NCBI GenBank assembly: GCA_036403235.1
Contig: DASWRI010000015.1
Location: 98,194 to 162,193, forward strand
Source of the DNA: JBGTFE01 sp036403235
GTDB taxonomy: Bacteria > Acidobacteriota > Blastocatellia > Pyrinomonadales > Pyrinomonadaceae
Length of the DNA stretch: 64,000 nt
Reading direction: 5' to 3'
Numbering within the stretch: the first letter of the stretch is position 1; every line of letters begins with the position of its first letter. A model generated the notes under the pieces. That model was not told the origin of the DNA, did not search any database, and was given only the letters and a program-made list of their open reading frames with translations. This document shows, in pieces, positions 25,557 through 35,173 of the stretch. Made by a program: the position numbers and the translations under genes.

Positions 25557-26333
25557 TTATTGTTCCAAATCGTCTATCTCCAAATAAATCGATGATGCGC
25601 CCGCGCCCGCGACGGCATCGATGACGCGGACGACATCGACGAATCTGTCAGATTTTCTGCTTTTGATGCTGACGGTTTTTTCAATCTCGTTTGTTCCCGC
25701 ACGGAAAACGCCGTTTGATTCCCGGCCTTTGAAAATTTCCGTGAGCTTGGCGCTTATCGCATCGGCGCTTATCGCTTCGGAATTTAATTTCAGCTTGTCA
25801 TCTTTTTGCAGGCTGACGACGAGCTTGAGCGGATTCGGCTTGACGTTGTCGAGACTCTGTTCGGTCGGTTCGTCGGGAATTTTCACTTTTAGAATATCAA
25901 ACGGGACATCGGTTTTAACGGCGGGCGAAACCAGTAAACCGACGTTTTCGACTTTTGTTTTGCGAAAAGCGTCCAGTAGCTTTGCCACATCGCCAAAACT
26001 TGCAGCAATGTCACAGTTTAAATAAATCAACTGGCTTTCGGACGGATGTTTTCTAAACTCGGAATCTAATTTATCAGTTACGACTTCATAAGAATATTGA
26101 TTTTCGCCGATATAATAGTCGCCTTGTCCGGAAAGCGTGACAATCAAAGCGGTTTCTTCGGCAGCGTGTTTATCGGGCGTCGAATTTTTGATGTCTTTCG
26201 GCTGATTTGCCGGTTTGAATTTCGATTTGATTGGATTTTTATAAGTTATATTGTTGACGGCGGTTTTAATCGAAGTACAGGAGAAGATGAAAGGAAGAAG
26301 TAAAAGCAGACTAATCCATTTTAAAATTTTCAT
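25557..26333 (-). CDS. Lipoprotein with two tandem ExbD/TolR-like domains
   Basis: 258 residues. A signal sequence with lipobox (LLLPFIFSC, Cys at about 19) predicts a lipoprotein. After a polar spacer the first domain (about 62-140) reads VTLSGQGDYYIGENQYSYEV, LIYLNCDIAASFGDVAKLLD and ENVGLLVSP, the beta-alpha pattern of the ExbD/TolR periplasmic domain. A second, more diverged copy covers about 170-255 (LKLVVSLQKDDKLKLN to FVDVVRVIDAVAGAGASSIY). Classical ExbD has one transmembrane helix with an Asp that uses proton force. Here that helix is replaced by a lipid anchor, so a motor role is unlikely. Structural assignment is inferred from pattern only. Confidence 0.65.
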   Translation of the reverse strand: MKILKWISLLLLLPFIFSCTSIKTAVNNITYKNPIKSKFKPANQPKDIKNSTPDKHAAEETALIVTLSGQGDYYIGENQYSYEVVTDKLDSEFRKHPSESQLIYLNCDIAASFGDVAKLLDAFRKTKVENVGLLVSPAVKTDVPFDILKVKIPDEPTEQSLDNVKPNPLKLVVSLQKDDKLKLNSEAISADAISAKLTEIFKGRESNGVFRAGTNEIEKTVSIKSRKSDRFVDVVRVIDAVAGAGASSIYLEIDDLEQ

Positions 26334-26419
26334 AATTTTTGAAACATTTTGCCGATTTATCGATAAAACGTCAAGACTTTTATTGAAAGGCGGAAATTGA
26401 TTAATTCCCTGATGAAAAG

Positions 26420-26494
26420 TGGTAGCGCATACGGGAATTGAACCCGTGTTTCAAGATTGAGAATCTTACGTCCTAACCACTAGACGAATGCGCC
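26420..26494 (-). tRNA. tRNA-Glu (anticodon CTC)
   Basis: On the minus strand the acceptor stem GGCGCAT / ATGCGCT pairs. The D arm is GTCTAGTGGTTAGGAC, the anticodon arm TAAGA-TTCTCAA-TCTTG has anticodon CTC, and the T arm is ACGGGTTCAATTCCCGT. CCA is encoded (26422-26420). It reads GAG codons. Confidence 0.95.
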
Positions 26495-26734
26495 GCAAAC
26501 TTTGAAAATTTTAGCACTAATTTAATAAAACCACGAAACGATAATAAAAAAAACGCTGGCGGAATCTGCATTTTTCGCGTCAATTAGTAGTTTTTATACG
26601 GCTTCACGTATTTGAATTGATGCGAATAAACATATTTTGGCTTTCGTCCGTATAACGCTTATCTGAAAATCGCGCGGCACGCCGCCGAATAAATGCTTTT
26701 CTAATCTAAATCTTTTTCGGAGTTCTTAAAATTT

Positions 26735-28993
26735 ATGAAACGTTACAGAGTAGTTTTGCTTTGGGTTTTATTGTTTTCTTTTCAAGCTTTTGTTTACGCC
26801 CAGCAGCCGCAAGCGGATAATTCGCTTTTGACGCTTGACCGGATTTTTTCGTCCGACGAATTTCAGGGAGACGGCTTTGGCGGTTTTCGCTGGATGAAGT
26901 CGGGCGATTCGTTTTCAAAAATCGAACGCTCGACGACCGTTCAGGGCGGAACTGATTTGGTCAGCTACGACGCGGCGACCAACGAGCGGACAGTTTTGCT
27001 GACGGCCGAAAAGCTGATTCCGAAAGGCCAAACCAAGCCTCTGCCGATAAACAGCTACGAGTGGTCGGCCGACAACAAGCAGATGCTGATTTATACGAAC
27101 TCGAAAAAAGTCTGGCGGCTAAACACGCGCGGCGATTACTGGGTTTTGGATTTGGCGAGCGGAAATCTGAAAAAGCTCGGCGGCGACGCCGCGTCTTCGA
27201 CCTTGATGTTCGCCAAATTTTCGCCCGACGGAACGCGCGTCGGCTACGTCAGAGAAAATAATATCTATGTCGAAAATCTCTCGGACAGCAAAATCACGCA
27301 GATTACGACCGACGGCTCAAAAACTCTGATTAACGGAACGTCCGATTGGGTCAACGAGGAAGAATTTTACCTGCGCGACTGCTGGCGCTGGAGTCCCGAC
27401 GGTAAATCAATCGCCTACTGGCAGTTTAATACCGAAGGAATGAAAGATTACGTGCTGGTCGACGATACGAAAGACCTATATCCGGTTCTGACCTACATTC
27501 CCTATCCGAAAGCGGGCACGACCAACGCGGCGGTTCGTGTCGGCGTCGTCAGCGCCGACGGCAGCCAGACGAAATGGATGAACACGCCGGGCGATTTGCG
27601 CCAGAACTACATCGTTATGATGGACTGGATGGATAATTCGAGCGAGCTTATTTTGCAGCATATGAACCGTTTGCAGAATACCGACCAGGTGATGATTGCC
27701 GACGCGAAAACCGGCGCGGTGCGAACGATTTTGACCGAAAAGGACGATGCCTGGATTGAGCTGACAATGCCGCGCCTGCGCTGGATTGACGGCGGAAAAC
27801 GTTTTCTCTGGATGAGCGAGCGCAACGGCTGGCAACAGGTTTATTCGGTTTCGCGCGACGGCTCGGATATAAAATTGATAACGCCGGGCGACTTTGACGT
27901 GATTGATATTCAATCGGTCGACGACGCCGGTGGATGGCTTTATTTTAACGCTTCGCCGGGCAACGCGACGCAGCGCCTTCTGTTTCGCAAACGGCTCGAC
28001 GGCAGCGGCCCGCTCGAAAAAATCACGCCCGACAATCAAAACGGCTGGCATAATTACAGTATTTCGCCGAACGCGCATTGGGCGGTGCATAATTATTCGT
28101 CGTTTTCGAAAGTTCCGAAATTTGAGTTTATAAATCTTGCGAACAAAACGGTCGTCCGCACGATTGTCGATAACGCCGACATACAGGCGAAAATCGACAA
28201 ATTAAAAAAAGGCCCGCAGGAATTTTTCCGCGTCGATATCGGCGGCAATGTCACGCTCGACGGCTGGATGATGAAGCCGCCCAATTTTGACCCGAACAAA
28301 AAATATCCGATTTTGTTTTTCGCCTATGGCGAACCGGCCGCACAAACCGTTATCGATGCCTGGGGCGATACCGATTATCTCTGGTTTATGATGCTGACGC
28401 AGCAGGGCTACATCGTCGCCAGCGTCGACAATCGAGGCACGCCCGCGCCGCGCGGACGCGATTGGAGAAAAGCCATCTACCGTAAAAACGGCGTCGTAAA
28501 TTCGGCCGACCAGGCCAACGCCGTCAAAGCAATCGAAGCCAAAATGCCATACGTCGATGCCTCGCGCGTCGGCATCTGGGGCTGGAGCGGCGGCGGCGTT
28601 TCGACCTTGAACGCGATGTTTCGCTACCCGGACGTTTACAAAATGGGAATGGCCGTCGCGCCCGTTCCCGACCAGCGTTTTTACGACACGATTTACACCG
28701 AGCGCTATATGGGACTTCCGCAGGAAAATGCCGAAGATTACCGGCAAAGCTCGCCGATAACGTGGGCAAACGGATTGAAGGGAGATTTGCTGATTGTCCA
28801 CGGAACGGGCGACGACAATGTTCATTATCAGGGAACGGAAGTTTTGATTAATAAATTAATCGAGCTCAACAAACCGTTTCAGATGATGGCTTATCCGAAC
28901 CGCACGCACGGCATTTTTGAAGGCGAAGGCACGACGATTCACCTGTACTCGCTTTTGACCAGATATTTGAACGAACATCTGCCGGTTAAATAA
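26735..28993 (+). CDS. S9B dipeptidyl-peptidase IV-like serine peptidase
   Basis: 752 residues with signal peptide 1-22 (LLFSFQAFVYAQ). An eight-bladed propeller (DPPIV N-terminal domain) reaches to about residue 500 and carries the Glu pair in DWVNEEEFYLRD that anchors the substrate N terminus. The hydrolase domain has Ser in WGWSGGGVS, Asp in GTGDDNVH and His in NRTHGI. It would remove X-Pro or X-Ala dipeptides from peptide N termini outside the cytoplasm. It is transcribed alone and ends in a hairpin built from a heptamer-like repeat. Confidence 0.93.
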   Translation: MKRYRVVLLWVLLFSFQAFVYAQQPQADNSLLTLDRIFSSDEFQGDGFGGFRWMKSGDSFSKIERSTTVQGGTDLVSYDAATNERTVLLTAEKLIPKGQTKPLPINSYEWSADNKQMLIYTNSKKVWRLNTRGDYWVLDLASGNLKKLGGDAASSTLMFAKFSPDGTRVGYVRENNIYVENLSDSKITQITTDGSKTLINGTSDWVNEEEFYLRDCWRWSPDGKSIAYWQFNTEGMKDYVLVDDTKDLYPVLTYIPYPKAGTTNAAVRVGVVSADGSQTKWMNTPGDLRQNYIVMMDWMDNSSELILQHMNRLQNTDQVMIADAKTGAVRTILTEKDDAWIELTMPRLRWIDGGKRFLWMSERNGWQQVYSVSRDGSDIKLITPGDFDVIDIQSVDDAGGWLYFNASPGNATQRLLFRKRLDGSGPLEKITPDNQNGWHNYSISPNAHWAVHNYSSFSKVPKFEFINLANKTVVRTIVDNADIQAKIDKLKKGPQEFFRVDIGGNVTLDGWMMKPPNFDPNKKYPILFFAYGEPAAQTVIDAWGDTDYLWFMMLTQQGYIVASVDNRGTPAPRGRDWRKAIYRKNGVVNSADQANAVKAIEAKMPYVDASRVGIWGWSGGGVSTLNAMFRYPDVYKMGMAVAPVPDQRFYDTIYTERYMGLPQENAEDYRQSSPITWANGLKGDLLIVHGTGDDNVHYQGTEVLINKLIELNKPFQMMAYPNRTHGIFEGEGTTIHLYSLLTRYLNEHLPVK

Positions 28994-29051
28994 AACTGAA
29001 AACTGAAAACTGAAAGCTGAAAACTATGTTTGCTTCATAGTTTTCAGCTTT
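28993..29051. terminator. Hairpin with AAAACTG heptamer repeats
   Basis: Three AAAACTG-type heptamers (28993-29013) lead into AAAGCTGAAAACTATG (29013-29028), which pairs with CATAGTTTTCAGCTTT (29036-29051). It serves as terminator between the DPP IV gene and the convergent aldehyde dehydrogenase gene and is also one of the scattered heptamer repeats. Confidence 0.7.
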
Positions 29052-29079
29052 TTCTATTCCTTTCGGCTTGATTTGTAAA

Positions 29080-30492
29080 TTAACTTGTAACAATCAAACG
29101 AATTTCGCTCATTTCTTCCATCGCGTAGCGCACGCCTTCGCGACCGAAGCCCGAATCTTTCGCGCCGCCGTAGGGCATATTGTCGACGCGAAACGTCGGC
29201 ACGTCGTTGATTATCACGCCGCCGTATTCAAGTTGCCCGGCGGCGAAATTTGCGTTTGATAAATTCCCTGTGAAAACTCCGGCTTGGAGTCCGTATCTGG
29301 TTTGATTCGCTGACTGGACGGCTTCGGCAAAATCCGAAAATTTTTCGATTGACGCGACCGGCGCAAAGATTTCTTCGGAAACGACGCGCATCTCCGAATT
29401 TGTGTTTGTTAAAACGGTAGCATCGAGCATTGCGCCTTCGCGCCGTCCGCCGCAGAGAATTTCGGCCTCCGACTGCACCGCTTCTCGAATCCAGCTTTCG
29501 GCTTTTTTCGCCGCCTGCTCGTCAATCATAACGGAAAGCTGCGTCGCTTCGTCGAGCGGATTTCCCCTTTTCAAATTGCGCGCGCTTTCGACGAATTTTT
29601 CAGTCCACTCGTCAAAGATTTTTTCGTGAAGCAGCACTCTCTGGACGGAAATGCAGACTTGTCCGGCGTATGCGAACGCGCCCATCGCGGTTTTTTCGAG
29701 CGATTTCTGCAAATCGGCGCTTTCATCGACAATCACGGGCGCGTTTCCGCCGAGTTCGAGCGCGACTTGCCGTTTTCCGGCCTTTTGTTTCAAGCTCCAG
29801 CCGACGTCGGCGCTTCCGGTAAAAGAAATCATATCTATTCTTTCGTCGCTCAAAACCGCGTCGATATATTTGACGTCCATCGGGACGATTTGCAGCGCGC
29901 TTTGAGGCAAATCGCTTTCGAGAAAAACTTCGCCGAGAAGCAGGCTCGTGAGCGGCGTGCGCTGGCTCGGCTTGATGATGATTGCATTTCCGGCGGCGAG
30001 CGCGGGCGCGACCTTGTGCGCAACCAGATTGAGCGGGAAATTAAACGGCGTGATGCCGTATATGACGCCGCGCGGAACTCTTAAAGTGTAAGCTGACTTC
30101 CCTTTTCCGCCGGCCTGCGTATCGACGGGCACGACTTCGCCCGCGAAACGCTCGGCTTCGCCCGCCGCCCACGCGAAAGTGGCGATGCCGCGCTCAACCT
30201 CGCCGCGCGCGAGCGCAATCGGTTTGGCGGCTTCCAGCGCGATTGTTTCGGCAAATTCCTTTTTGCGATTTTCTATTCCTTCGGCAATCTTTCTCAAACC
30301 GCGCGCAATCTCAAAACGCGCGAGCGAGCGCATTTCTTGGGCGGCGCTTTCGGCCAGAGCGACGGCCTCTTCGGTTTCGCGCGCGTCGGCCGAAAAAACT
30401 TCGGCCAGAATTTCCTGCGAATAAGGCGATTTAAGCGTGAAGCTTTCGCTCGCTTCGCGCCATTTGCCGCCGATAAGAATTTTTCCGTTCAT
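29080..30492 (-). CDS. NAD(P)-dependent aldehyde dehydrogenase
   Basis: 470 residues, full ALDH superfamily length. The general base Glu is in VALELGGNAP and the catalytic Cys in YAGQVCISVQR. The Rossmann motif ITPFNFPLNL and FTGSADVG are present, as is the C-terminal NMPYGGAKDSGFGREG. The GQVC plus VQRV pattern resembles the branch that includes lactaldehyde, methylglyoxal-linked and non-phosphorylating glyceraldehyde-3-phosphate dehydrogenases. The exact substrate is not clear. It is soluble and monocistronic, divergent from the cytochrome c gene. Confidence 0.92.
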   Translation of the reverse strand: MNGKILIGGKWREASESFTLKSPYSQEILAEVFSADARETEEAVALAESAAQEMRSLARFEIARGLRKIAEGIENRKKEFAETIALEAAKPIALARGEVERGIATFAWAAGEAERFAGEVVPVDTQAGGKGKSAYTLRVPRGVIYGITPFNFPLNLVAHKVAPALAAGNAIIIKPSQRTPLTSLLLGEVFLESDLPQSALQIVPMDVKYIDAVLSDERIDMISFTGSADVGWSLKQKAGKRQVALELGGNAPVIVDESADLQKSLEKTAMGAFAYAGQVCISVQRVLLHEKIFDEWTEKFVESARNLKRGNPLDEATQLSVMIDEQAAKKAESWIREAVQSEAEILCGGRREGAMLDATVLTNTNSEMRVVSEEIFAPVASIEKFSDFAEAVQSANQTRYGLQAGVFTGNLSNANFAAGQLEYGGVIINDVPTFRVDNMPYGGAKDSGFGREGVRYAMEEMSEIRLIVTS

Positions 30493-30570
30493 AAGAATTT
30501 TGCAATCAGCTTTATTTATAAGTTAAACTTTTGAAGTTTTCGAAGCAAACTTATCTCCAGGAGAAATCGA

Positions 30571-31035
30571 ATGAAATTCTTAAAATACGCTTTAATTTTA
30601 ACTGCTCTCGCGCTCTTTATTTTCGCTTGCAAAGAGGCCGGAAACACCGTCTCGAACAACGCCGTTCCGCCCGTCAGCTCAAACACGCTCGCCAACACAA
30701 ACGCACTCGCCAATGCCGGCGCTTCCAACTCAGCGCCGGCCGACGAAATCGCTTTGGGCAAATCAATTTACATGGAAAAATGCGTCAAATGTCACAAGGA
30801 AAACGGCAAAGGCGGCGAAATAGAAGTGTTGGGCGTAAAAAGAAAAGCGTCGAACTTCACGACCGAAAATTCAAAAAACGATGCGGACAGCGATTTGATT
30901 GATATTATCGAAAACGGTCAGACCGAGGACGGAATGCCCGCTTTTAAAGACAAATTGAGCGATGAGCAGATAAAATCGGTCGTAAAATTTATTCGGGGAG
31001 AATTTCAGGGAAAATATAATGATTTGCGATTTTAG
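30571..31035 (+). CDS. Lipoprotein cytochrome c (one heme)
   Basis: 154 residues with AGGAGA before the ATG. The lipobox is LFIFAC (Cys20). A low-complexity Asn/Ala/Ser linker runs from about 25 to 55. A class I cytochrome c domain follows with CVKCH at about 71-75 and an axial Met in NGQTEDGMPAF. It would carry electrons at the outer face of the inner membrane and depends on the ResB/CcsA machine encoded at 13.4-16.6 kb. Its partner enzyme is not identified. Confidence 0.88.
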   Translation: MKFLKYALILTALALFIFACKEAGNTVSNNAVPPVSSNTLANTNALANAGASNSAPADEIALGKSIYMEKCVKCHKENGKGGEIEVLGVKRKASNFTTENSKNDADSDLIDIIENGQTEDGMPAFKDKLSDEQIKSVVKFIRGEFQGKYNDLRF

Positions 31036-31061
31036 ATTTTTGATATCGGGTTGTTTCATTT

Positions 31062-31099
31062 GCAAATCCAAAATCCAAAATCTAAAATCTAAAATCTAG
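31062..31099. repeat. Heptanucleotide tandem repeat (AATCCAA / AATCTAA)
   Basis: Units of 7 bp (ATCCAAA twice, then ATCTAAA three times) run up to 2 nt before the tRNA-Arg gene. The reverse complement (TTTTAGA) recurs at 57492-57520. Confidence 0.7.
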
Positions 31100-31101
31100 A
31101 C

Positions 31102-31177
<76 letters not shown>

Positions 31178-31196
31178 AGATTTTCAAAAGTAAATA

Positions 31197-31230
31197 AAAA
31201 GGCGTTTAGAATTTAATCTAAACGCCTTTT
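31197..31230. terminator. Terminator after tRNA-Arg
   Basis: AAAAGGCGTTTAGA (31197-31210) pairs with TCTAAACGCCTTTT (31217-31230), followed by more T. It also faces the convergent subtilase gene. Confidence 0.85.
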
Positions 31231-31248
31231 TTCCGTAATTTTTGCTCG

Positions 31249-34188
31249 TTAATAAAGCGGCATATTCTTGAGTTTTACAAGCGCCTGCGCGAGCTCCAGG
31301 CGCGTGACCGAGCGGTTCGGATTAAAAGCGTTTCCGTCCAGGCTCAAAAATCCTTTTTGCAGTGCGACCGCAACGTATCCGCGCCATTGTGCGGGAATCG
31401 AAGCGGCGTCGGTCACAGTTACCGGCAGCGCGGAAGTCGCGACCGAGCTTTCCAGATTCGCCGCTTTGACGAGCGCCACGGCCGTGACGATTTTTGAAGC
31501 AAACGCGTATGGATTAAACGCGCCGCCCGCCGCCGCGTCGTAAAAAAGTTTTCCGGCCGGATTCGTCTGTATGCTTTCGACGGCGTTTCGCGTCGGTAAA
31601 TCGAGCACGTCGGTAAATACGGCGCGGCTCGCCATATACTGCGGAACGCGGCCCGAACGAACAATCGATTCGGCCAATTCGGCGCGCGTCACGGCGAAAC
31701 TCGGATTAAATCCCTTGCCGAAAGGCATCATTAGATATGACCGCAGACTTTCTTTTACAACCGGCTGCGCCTGCGGCGAAAGCGTTTGTAAATTCAAATT
31801 CTGATTATAATCGACGCGGGTTACCTCGACGATTCCGTCAAAAAACTGCGTGCTGCTTCCGAGATTTCCCGTATGCTGAATTACCGCTTCGTAATTTTGT
31901 CCGTCCGGGTAATTCAAAATAACCTTCTCTCTTCTGCCCGAAATTCCCGGCGCGTTTAGATAATTCGAGCTGCCCTTCAAATTGCCGTTCGAATCATAAA
32001 CTTTCAAAGCTAAATCGTTTGAGCTTAACCCCCATGCGATATGAACTCCGGCCTGAATAGTGTCGGCCGGAATCGTAACGCTTTTAACAAACGAAGTGTT
32101 CGGACTGACGTTTTCTGAAAAAGCCTGCGTCTCCGAGGTCAGAAAATCGACCGAGCCGCGTTCGAGCGTCGCGCGAAAAGCGCCCATTTTTCTGTCGGAA
32201 AACGCTGCTTCCAGAAGCGCCGCATAAGTGTTCAGCATTCCCGCTCCGGCTTCGTGGCGAAAATACTGCGGCATCGGCGTCGCCGTTCTTTGCAGAATGT
32301 CCTTGATGGCTTTCGGCGTCAGATTCGGATTCGCTTCGAGCATCAGGGCGATTGCGCCCGCTACCTGCGGCGCTGAAAATGAAGTTCCGCTGGCGGTCGT
32401 GTAATATGGCAGTTCAGCGGGCGTCAGACGGTCGCGGTCAGCGCCGAGAACGAGCCCGGCGGCGCTTGTCTGCGAAACGGTTCCGCGAAGACTGACGATG
32501 TTTGTTCCGGGCGCGACAAGCGTCGGATTCTGCAACTGACTTCCGAAAAGCCCGCGCGAAGAATATTCGGCCAGATTTCCCTTTTCATCAGTCGCGCCGA
32601 CGCTGATAACCCACGGCGCGACGGCATACGGATTAAGAGTTCCGTTGCCGGAGCCCGAGTTCCCTGCCGAAAACACAACGTTGACGCCACGCTCGGTCAG
32701 CATTTTCGTTGCGATATTAACGGGGTCGTTGTAATCGAAAAGCGAATTTGAAGAAAAGCTGCAATTGACGACTTTTACGTTATAGTCCGCGCCGCGCTGC
32801 AACAGATAATCGAAGCCCGCCAGAATGTAAGATAAATTCAAATCTCCGGCGCTCAAGCCTAAAATGCGCGCGCCCGACGCAACGCCGTTGTATTTTCCGT
32901 TTGAAGAAGCGCCGCTTCCGGCCACCACGCCCGCGACAAAAGTTCCGTGCCCGCCGGCAAAATCCGTATTCGCCACGTTTTCAACCGAGAGCGGGCTGAC
33001 AAATCCGAGCGGCAAACCCTGTATGTCGGCGAGACGCACGTTTTGCACGACTTTTCCAGAAAGGTCGTTGTGCAGAGAATTTACGCCCGTATCTAAAACG
33101 GCCACCGTCACGTTTTTACCCGACATCGGCACGCCCGAATTTGCGGCTCTTAAATCCGCATCGAGCGAAGCTCTCTGAATTTGTGTTTTTTGAAAATATG
33201 TATCCGAATTGAGAGATAAAGTCCGATTGCTGTAAATCGAGCGCACCTGCGGCAGAAACGATGCCGAAATAAGTTTGTCGGCGGGCGCTGAAACCATAAT
33301 CATCGGCAAAGCATTGTATTTCGTGCCGCCCGTAATGCCTTTTTCTCTAAGCGCCGTCAAATCGTTTTCCGTCGGGTAATGATGAAAAACAATTACCGCA
33401 TTGATGTTGCTGTCGTCGGTCGCATTTTCCAGTAAAACGGCTAATTCGGGGTCAACGCTTTGAATACCCTGGCCGGAATTATAAATTGATTCGCTGTCCG
33501 CGCCGGTCAATGTAATGCCGGTCGGATTTGTGACCGCAATTCCGTCCGCGCCCGTCAAAGTAATTCCGTCAGCGCCGGTCAAAGTAATCCCGGTCGGATT
33601 ATTCATCGTAAAAGCGACGCCGTTGGCAGTGATTCCGATTATGCCGTCGGCACCCGTCAAAGTAATGCCGTCGGCTCCGGTTAGCGTTATGCCGTCAGCG
33701 CCGGTTAACGTGATACCGTTTGTTCCGACCGAATGAAGACCGTCAACGCCGGTCAAAGTTATGCCGTCGGCGCCGGTTAAGGTAATACCGTTCGGCTGTC
33801 TGACGACTATCGAATTTGCCCGATACTGCGTTCCGTCGGCGCCGGTCAAAGTTATGCCGTCCGCGCCGGTTAAAGTAATTCCGTCCGCGCCGGTCAATGT
33901 AATTCCGTCCGCACCCGTATAGGTCGAGCCGTCAGCGCCGGTTAAAGTTATGCCGTCAGCGCCCGTCTGCGTAACGCCGTCAGCACCGGTTAAAGTAATT
34001 CCGTTTGTTTTGTATGAGAGAAATCCGTCCGCGCCGGTCAAAGTGATTCCCGATGTGCCGATATAGTGAATTCCGTCGGCGCCGGTCAGCGTGATTCCGT
34101 TCGATTTTATAACCGTCATGCCCGCATAGGCGGCATTTACTGTGAGAGCAAACAGTAAAATAAAACTAAGCAATTTTTTTATGAACAT
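31249..34188 (-). CDS. Subtilisin-like S8 peptidase with N-terminal GITLTGAD repeats and C-terminal SLH-like region
   Basis: 979 residues from ATG 34188, chosen because it begins the signal peptide (LLSFILLFALTVNAAYA). A longer start at 34329 runs through the upstream terminator. Residues about 25-235 hold at least 14 exact copies of the octapeptide GITLTGAD plus variants such as GVTQTGAD and GSTYTGAD. The catalytic triad follows: Asp in VAVLDTGVN, His in GGHGTFVAG and Ser in GTSFSAPQVAGA, with the oxyanion Asn in SAGNSG. The C terminus has SLH-like motifs (FNPSFAVTRAELAESI and FNPNRSVTRLELAQALV), suggesting surface attachment. The repeat zone may form a beta-solenoid stalk. Confidence 0.9.
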   Translation of the reverse strand: MFIKKLLSFILLFALTVNAAYAGMTVIKSNGITLTGADGIHYIGTSGITLTGADGFLSYKTNGITLTGADGVTQTGADGITLTGADGSTYTGADGITLTGADGITLTGADGITLTGADGTQYRANSIVVRQPNGITLTGADGITLTGVDGLHSVGTNGITLTGADGITLTGADGITLTGADGIIGITANGVAFTMNNPTGITLTGADGITLTGADGIAVTNPTGITLTGADSESIYNSGQGIQSVDPELAVLLENATDDSNINAVIVFHHYPTENDLTALREKGITGGTKYNALPMIMVSAPADKLISASFLPQVRSIYSNRTLSLNSDTYFQKTQIQRASLDADLRAANSGVPMSGKNVTVAVLDTGVNSLHNDLSGKVVQNVRLADIQGLPLGFVSPLSVENVANTDFAGGHGTFVAGVVAGSGASSNGKYNGVASGARILGLSAGDLNLSYILAGFDYLLQRGADYNVKVVNCSFSSNSLFDYNDPVNIATKMLTERGVNVVFSAGNSGSGNGTLNPYAVAPWVISVGATDEKGNLAEYSSRGLFGSQLQNPTLVAPGTNIVSLRGTVSQTSAAGLVLGADRDRLTPAELPYYTTASGTSFSAPQVAGAIALMLEANPNLTPKAIKDILQRTATPMPQYFRHEAGAGMLNTYAALLEAAFSDRKMGAFRATLERGSVDFLTSETQAFSENVSPNTSFVKSVTIPADTIQAGVHIAWGLSSNDLALKVYDSNGNLKGSSNYLNAPGISGRREKVILNYPDGQNYEAVIQHTGNLGSSTQFFDGIVEVTRVDYNQNLNLQTLSPQAQPVVKESLRSYLMMPFGKGFNPSFAVTRAELAESIVRSGRVPQYMASRAVFTDVLDLPTRNAVESIQTNPAGKLFYDAAAGGAFNPYAFASKIVTAVALVKAANLESSVATSALPVTVTDAASIPAQWRGYVAVALQKGFLSLDGNAFNPNRSVTRLELAQALVKLKNMPLY
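33485..34115 (-). repeat. 24-bp coding tandem repeat (GITLTGAD)
   Basis: The plus strand shows recurrent variants of CCGTCGGCGCCGGTCAAAGT, each unit 24 bp, tandem in blocks and interrupted by short unique stretches. Copies differ mostly at third codon positions while the octapeptide is kept, which points to selection on the protein. Confidence 0.85.
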
Positions 34189-34283
34189 ATTTGAATGTTT
34201 TGATTTAATACAAAAACAAAATCGGAGATTTGATTCGCGATTTTGAATTGCCCCCAACGCCGCATTAAAACCGGACATTTTAT

Positions 34284-34321
34284 ACAGAAAAGTGTTAATG
34301 AACTTATTAACACTCTTCTGT
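34284..34321 (-). terminator. Terminator between the 255-residue gene and the subtilase
   Basis: ACAGAAAAGTGTTAAT (34284-34299) pairs with ATTAACACTCTTCTGT (34306-34321, one bulge-type mismatch). It lies just past the stop of the gene at 34339, so the subtilase is probably a separate transcript. Confidence 0.65.
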
Positions 34322-34338
34322 TTTAGCAAATTTTATTC

Positions 34339-35103
34339 CTAATTTTCAACCGAACCGTTTAACTGCAACTGAAATGTCGCGCCCTTTTCGAAACGCAAAT
34401 TTTTATCCTGGGAAGAAAGCGTCGTCGCGCCTTGCGCCGAACCGCTGACGGATTTTGAAATCTGGATTCCGTTGACGGTTCGGCCGAGCGTCTGCGTCGC
34501 GCCGCCGACGGTTTGACCGGCCGCATTCGTAACGCCATTGACGGTGCTCGTCGTCGAATTGGCAACGCCGCCGACCGTGTTTGTGACGCCGCCGAGAAGG
34601 CCGCCGCTCGATGTTCCGCCCGAAGTTCTTCCGGACGTAGACGATGAGCTCGAAACGTCCGAATCAATCATATCAGATACGTTGGCGCTCGCCGCCGTAT
34701 TTACGACCGAGACAATCGACGCGCTGATTGGCGCATTTAGATTTTTGCCTTCGATGCGGTCGAAAATCATTCCGATTCTGGACGCGCCGCCGTTTTTCGG
34801 TTTTTGCTGAACTTCCGTAATCCGGCCGATTAAATTTGCGCCTTTCGGCACGATTGTCTGGCCGTTCTGCCTGATTGATTTGGTCGTTTTCAAAACAACT
34901 TCGTCGCCGACTTTCGATTTTTTGACGTCAATCGCGCTTTGCAGCTGCGCTTCGATGTTTGTCCCCGACTGTAATAAAGCTTTTTCGCTCGAATTTTTGC
35001 TCGTCGGTTCGTCGATATCGTTCGGATTTTTCTTCGCTTTCTGCGAGAAAACGAGCGAGCTCAAAAGTAAGATTAAACTTGTGACAAATAAAATTTTCTT
35101 CAT
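34339..35103 (-). CDS. Exported Ser/Gly-rich protein, candidate SARP-regulon member
   Basis: 254 residues from ATG 35103, chosen because GGAGG precedes it. Signal peptide 1-20 (LILLLSSLVFSQ). Residues about 45-130 read IEAQLQSAIDVKKSKVGDEVV, split here by meaning: a conserved-looking beta domain with IVPKGANLIGRITEV, similar to the beta-barrel of VirB10/TrbI-like proteins. The second half is low complexity (SSSSSTSGRTSGG, then GGVTNTVGGVANS). The promoter upstream carries the 11-bp TCAAG repeat pair described at 35174-35205. Function unknown. Confidence 0.7.
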   Translation of the reverse strand: MKKILFVTSLILLLSSLVFSQKAKKNPNDIDEPTSKNSSEKALLQSGTNIEAQLQSAIDVKKSKVGDEVVLKTTKSIRQNGQTIVPKGANLIGRITEVQQKPKNGGASRIGMIFDRIEGKNLNAPISASIVSVVNTAASANVSDMIDSDVSSSSSTSGRTSGGTSSGGLLGGVTNTVGGVANSTTSTVNGVTNAAGQTVGGATQTLGRTVNGIQISKSVSGSAQGATTLSSQDKNLRFEKGATFQLQLNGSVEN

Positions 35104-35173
35104 TTCCGCCTCCATTACTGCTTGATATGGAATTTTTAATGGGGAGAGTCGAACGTTTTTTCAACGTGTTTTC

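Noticed and set aside
33485..34115. CRISPR array
   Set aside because: Repeats are 24-bp in-frame units encoding an octapeptide, without unique spacers of constant length. No cas genes are in the window.
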